From positions 1 to 6,646 of the forward strand of contig JAUXIU010000063.1 in NCBI GenBank assembly GCA_030620895.1: a stretch of DNA of 6,646 bases, read 5' to 3'. Below, in pieces: positions 5,271 through 6,646 of the stretch; within the stretch, counting starts at the first letter, position 1, and every line of letters begins with the position of its first letter. The notes beneath the pieces were generated by a model, which saw nothing but the letters and a program-made list of their open reading frames with translations, did not search any database and was not told the DNA's origin. The stretch is from Deltaproteobacteria bacterium (GTDB lineage: Bacteria > Desulfobacterota > GWC2-55-46 > S146-70 > JAUXIU01). The position numbers and the translations under genes were made by a program.

Positions 5271-6111
5271 AAGACAGCTTAACATTCTATACGAAACATT
5301 TGATGCAAAGTATCTTTCTACGGATCCGCTGGAGTATGTCCATCGCTTTAAGGATGCAAGGGATCAAGAGATTGTAGGGCTTATTGCATCATCTTTGGCA
5401 TACGGCAAGGTCAGACAGATACTCTCCAGCATCGAAAGGGTGATGGAGGTTATAAGATGGCGGCCGTATGAGTTTACCATGAACTTTAAACCGGCAGAGG
5501 ATAAAAAACTGTTTAAAGGTTTTGTCCACAGGTTTAGCGGGGGTGAGGATATAGCATGTCTTATCTATTTTGCAAGGCAGATGATAGAAGATAGTGGAAC
5601 CATTGAGGGGTTTTTTATGAACGGGGTTAGTTCAGGTGATAGAAATGTAAAGGGGGCACTTGCCAGTTTTTCTAAAAGGGTGCTTGGGCTTGATTCGGAG
5701 CCAATATATCGGAAGAGGAGACTGCCTGAAGACGCCGGTGTCAGGTTCTTCTTCCCTTCACCCGAAGGCGGGAGCCCGTGCAAGAGGCTCAACCTGTATT
5801 TGAGATGGATGGTTAGAAGAAAAGACCATCTAGACCTGGGCCTATGGAGGAAGATAAGCCCTTCGAAGCTTGTGATACCCCTCGATACACACACAGCACG
5901 AATCTCAAGAAATGTCGGATTAACAAAGAGGCAGAGTCCAAGTTGGAAGATGGCTGAAGAGATAACACAAAACCTTATAAGGTTTGATCCCGAGGATCCC
6001 ATCAAATATGACTTTGCACTCTGCAGGCTAGGTATTCTTGAATACTGCCCGAAGGATATGGATATGGAGAAATGTCAGAAATGCCTTGTAAGGGAGATGT
6101 GCCTCTTCTAA
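5257..6111 (+). CDS. TIGR02757 / DUF2400 family protein with endonuclease III-like C-terminal signature
   Basis: 284 residues, full length for this family of unknown function, which is known sporadically in Bacteroidetes, spirochaetes and Deltaproteobacteria-like groups. Family hallmarks are DQEIVGLIASSLAYGKV at about 36-52, FFFPSPEGGSPCKRLNLYLR at 164-183 and WMVRRKDHLDLGLW at 184-197. The last 80 residues resemble the HhH-GPD DNA glycosylases: IPLDTHTARISRNVGL at 207-222 recalls the VDTH...R segment holding the catalytic Asp of endonuclease III (here D210). The end has C264-X8-C273-X2-C276-X5-C282, close to the C-X6-C-X2-C-X5-C 4Fe-4S loop. The usual LPGVGxKTA hairpin with catalytic lysine is not seen, so a lyase activity is unlikely. 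A DNA-binding or repair role is an inference. It overlaps the upstream gene by 14 bp and uses a GTG start with a good ribosome site. Confidence 0.88.
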   Translation: MKGLKRQLNILYETFDAKYLSTDPLEYVHRFKDARDQEIVGLIASSLAYGKVRQILSSIERVMEVIRWRPYEFTMNFKPAEDKKLFKGFVHRFSGGEDIACLIYFARQMIEDSGTIEGFFMNGVSSGDRNVKGALASFSKRVLGLDSEPIYRKRRLPEDAGVRFFFPSPEGGSPCKRLNLYLRWMVRRKDHLDLGLWRKISPSKLVIPLDTHTARISRNVGLTKRQSPSWKMAEEITQNLIRFDPEDPIKYDFALCRLGILEYCPKDMDMEKCQKCLVREMCLF

Positions 6112-6122
6112 TATAGCGATAT

Positions 6123-6168
6123 TATAATGTAATTTTCTTTGACAGCTATAATAGAGATGGGTTAACAT
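6123..6168 (+). promoter_or_regulatory. possible internal promoter region before the polyprenyl synthase
   Basis: The 74-bp gap has two perfect TATAAT boxes (6123-6128 and 6147-6152) and a perfect TTGACA (6139-6144), but no consensus pair at 16-18 bp. TTGACA with TAACAT at 6163-6168 (18 bp) would start transcription at the ribosome site, leaving almost no leader. The TATAAT at 6147 has a better distance to the gene but no -35 box. A weak promoter here is plausible; no terminator hairpin separates this gene from the upstream genes. Confidence 0.3.
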
Positions 6169-6174
6169 CATTTC

Positions 6175-6180
6175 AGGAGG
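6175..6180 (+). promoter_or_regulatory. ribosome binding site deciding the TTG start of the polyprenyl synthase
   Basis: A full AGGAGG lies 5 nt before the TTG at 6186. No in-frame ATG or GTG is near, and the TTG frame gives the expected N-terminus, so TTG is chosen. Confidence 0.7.
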
Positions 6181-6185
6181 GTGAT

Positions 6186-6646
6186 TTGCAAATACAAGAG
6201 GCATACGGCCTTATAAAGGAAGACCTGCAAAAGGTTGAGTTGGAGTTCAAAAAGAACCTCGATGCTGAGGCTTATCTTATAAAAAAGGTGGGAGAATATG
6301 TCCTGAATAGCGGGGGCAAAAGGTTCAGGCCATCGCTTCTTCTGCTTTCAGCAAGGCTTTGCGGATATAGTGGAAAAGAGCATATACCCCTTGCAGCGGT
6401 TGTTGAGTTTATACATACCGCAACCCTTCTCCATGATGATGTGGTTGACAATGCGGATTTAAGAAGGGGCTCGGCCTCGGTGAACACAATCTGGGGCAAT
6501 GAAGCCAGCATACTGATAGGAGATTACCTCTTCTCTAAGTCCTTTAACATGATAGTTAACAGTGAAAATATAGATGTATTGAAGGTGCTTTCCAGAACCA
6601 CAACACTGATGGCGGAAGGGGAGATACTACAGCTTCTAAAGAATAG
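6186..6646 (+). CDS. ispB: polyprenyl diphosphate synthase (octaprenyl/heptaprenyl type), 5' part
   Basis: Trans-prenyltransferase that condenses isopentenyl diphosphate units onto an allylic primer to make the long-chain prenyl tail of quinones, releasing pyrophosphate. Only the first 153 codons are inside the window; the frame is open to the last base and continues beyond it. Seen: GGKRFRP at 43-49, which binds substrate diphosphate; HTATLLHDDVVDNADLRRG at 77-95 with the first aspartate-rich motif (D84, D85, D88) and R93/R94; and GNEASILIGDYLFSKSF at 104-120. Small residues A79 and T80 at five and four positions before the first Asp fit a long-chain product rather than C15 or C20. The second aspartate motif lies beyond the window. 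The start is TTG with AGGAGG upstream; ORF finders that need ATG or GTG would miss this gene. The symbol is a family-level guess; the chain length is not decided by the sequence. Confidence 0.88.
   Translation, partial: MQIQEAYGLIKEDLQKVELEFKKNLDAEAYLIKKVGEYVLNSGGKRFRPSLLLLSARLCGYSGKEHIPLAAVVEFIHTATLLHDDVVDNADLRRGSASVNTIWGNEASILIGDYLFSKSFNMIVNSENIDVLKVLSRTTTLMAEGEILQLLKN

Noticed and set aside
5565..6005. 146-codon minus-strand ORF within the TIGR02757 gene
   Set aside because: It is antisense to a full-length family protein, with low-complexity composition and no motif.
3367..6646. Dedicated novel system formed by RNase J, the small protein and the TIGR02757 protein (for example defence)
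   Set aside because: RNase J is a standard housekeeping enzyme, no nucleotide-sensing, toxin or effector domain is visible, and the next gene is an isoprenoid enzyme. The linkage may be only a housekeeping operon.

Overview
The window reads as a chromosomal housekeeping segment from an anaerobe-like, diderm-type bacterium. The gene set is a family II pyrophosphatase with CBS and DRTGG domains, RNase J, a TIGR02757/DUF2400 protein and a long-chain polyprenyl diphosphate synthase. Coding is rich in AGG/AGA arginine and ATA isoleucine codons, and there is a relic of a c-type dihaem cytochrome. As far as I recall, this mix is most at home in Desulfobacterota (Deltaproteobacteria) or Nitrospirota. 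That is an inference from family distribution, not a placement. I see no tRNA, rRNA, CRISPR array, integrase or transposase.

Layout. Positions 1-304 hold no gene. They carry dispersed-repeat pieces, a foldback made of inverted arrays of an 8-bp unit, and candidate promoters for plsC (305-997, +). plsC is convergent with the CBS/DRTGG pyrophosphatase gene (1075-2727, -). Upstream of that gene, 2728-3366 is a second non-housekeeping patch. It holds small palindromes, the C-terminal relic of a dihaem cytochrome c gene (2879-3112, -), second copies of two repeats found in the first patch, two GC-rich hairpins and the RNase J promoter.

From 3367 to the window end everything is on the + strand: RNase J (3367-5037), a 75-residue protein of unknown function (5043-5270), the TIGR02757 protein overlapping it by 14 bp (5257-6111), and, after a 74-bp gap, the start of a polyprenyl diphosphate synthase (6186 to beyond the end, TTG start). 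The first three look like one transcription unit with tight translational linkage. The synthase may be in the same unit or have its own promoter in the gap.

Functionally the named genes serve phosphatidic acid synthesis, pyrophosphate removal, RNA processing and decay, and isoprenoid side-chain synthesis. Prenyl transfer and phospholipid synthesis release pyrophosphate, which the pyrophosphatase would remove, but nothing here shows a dedicated system. The most interesting items are the endonuclease III-like signature in the TIGR02757 protein, the repeats shared by the two intergenic patches, the inverted octamer arrays, and the inverted repeat over the RNase J promoter.
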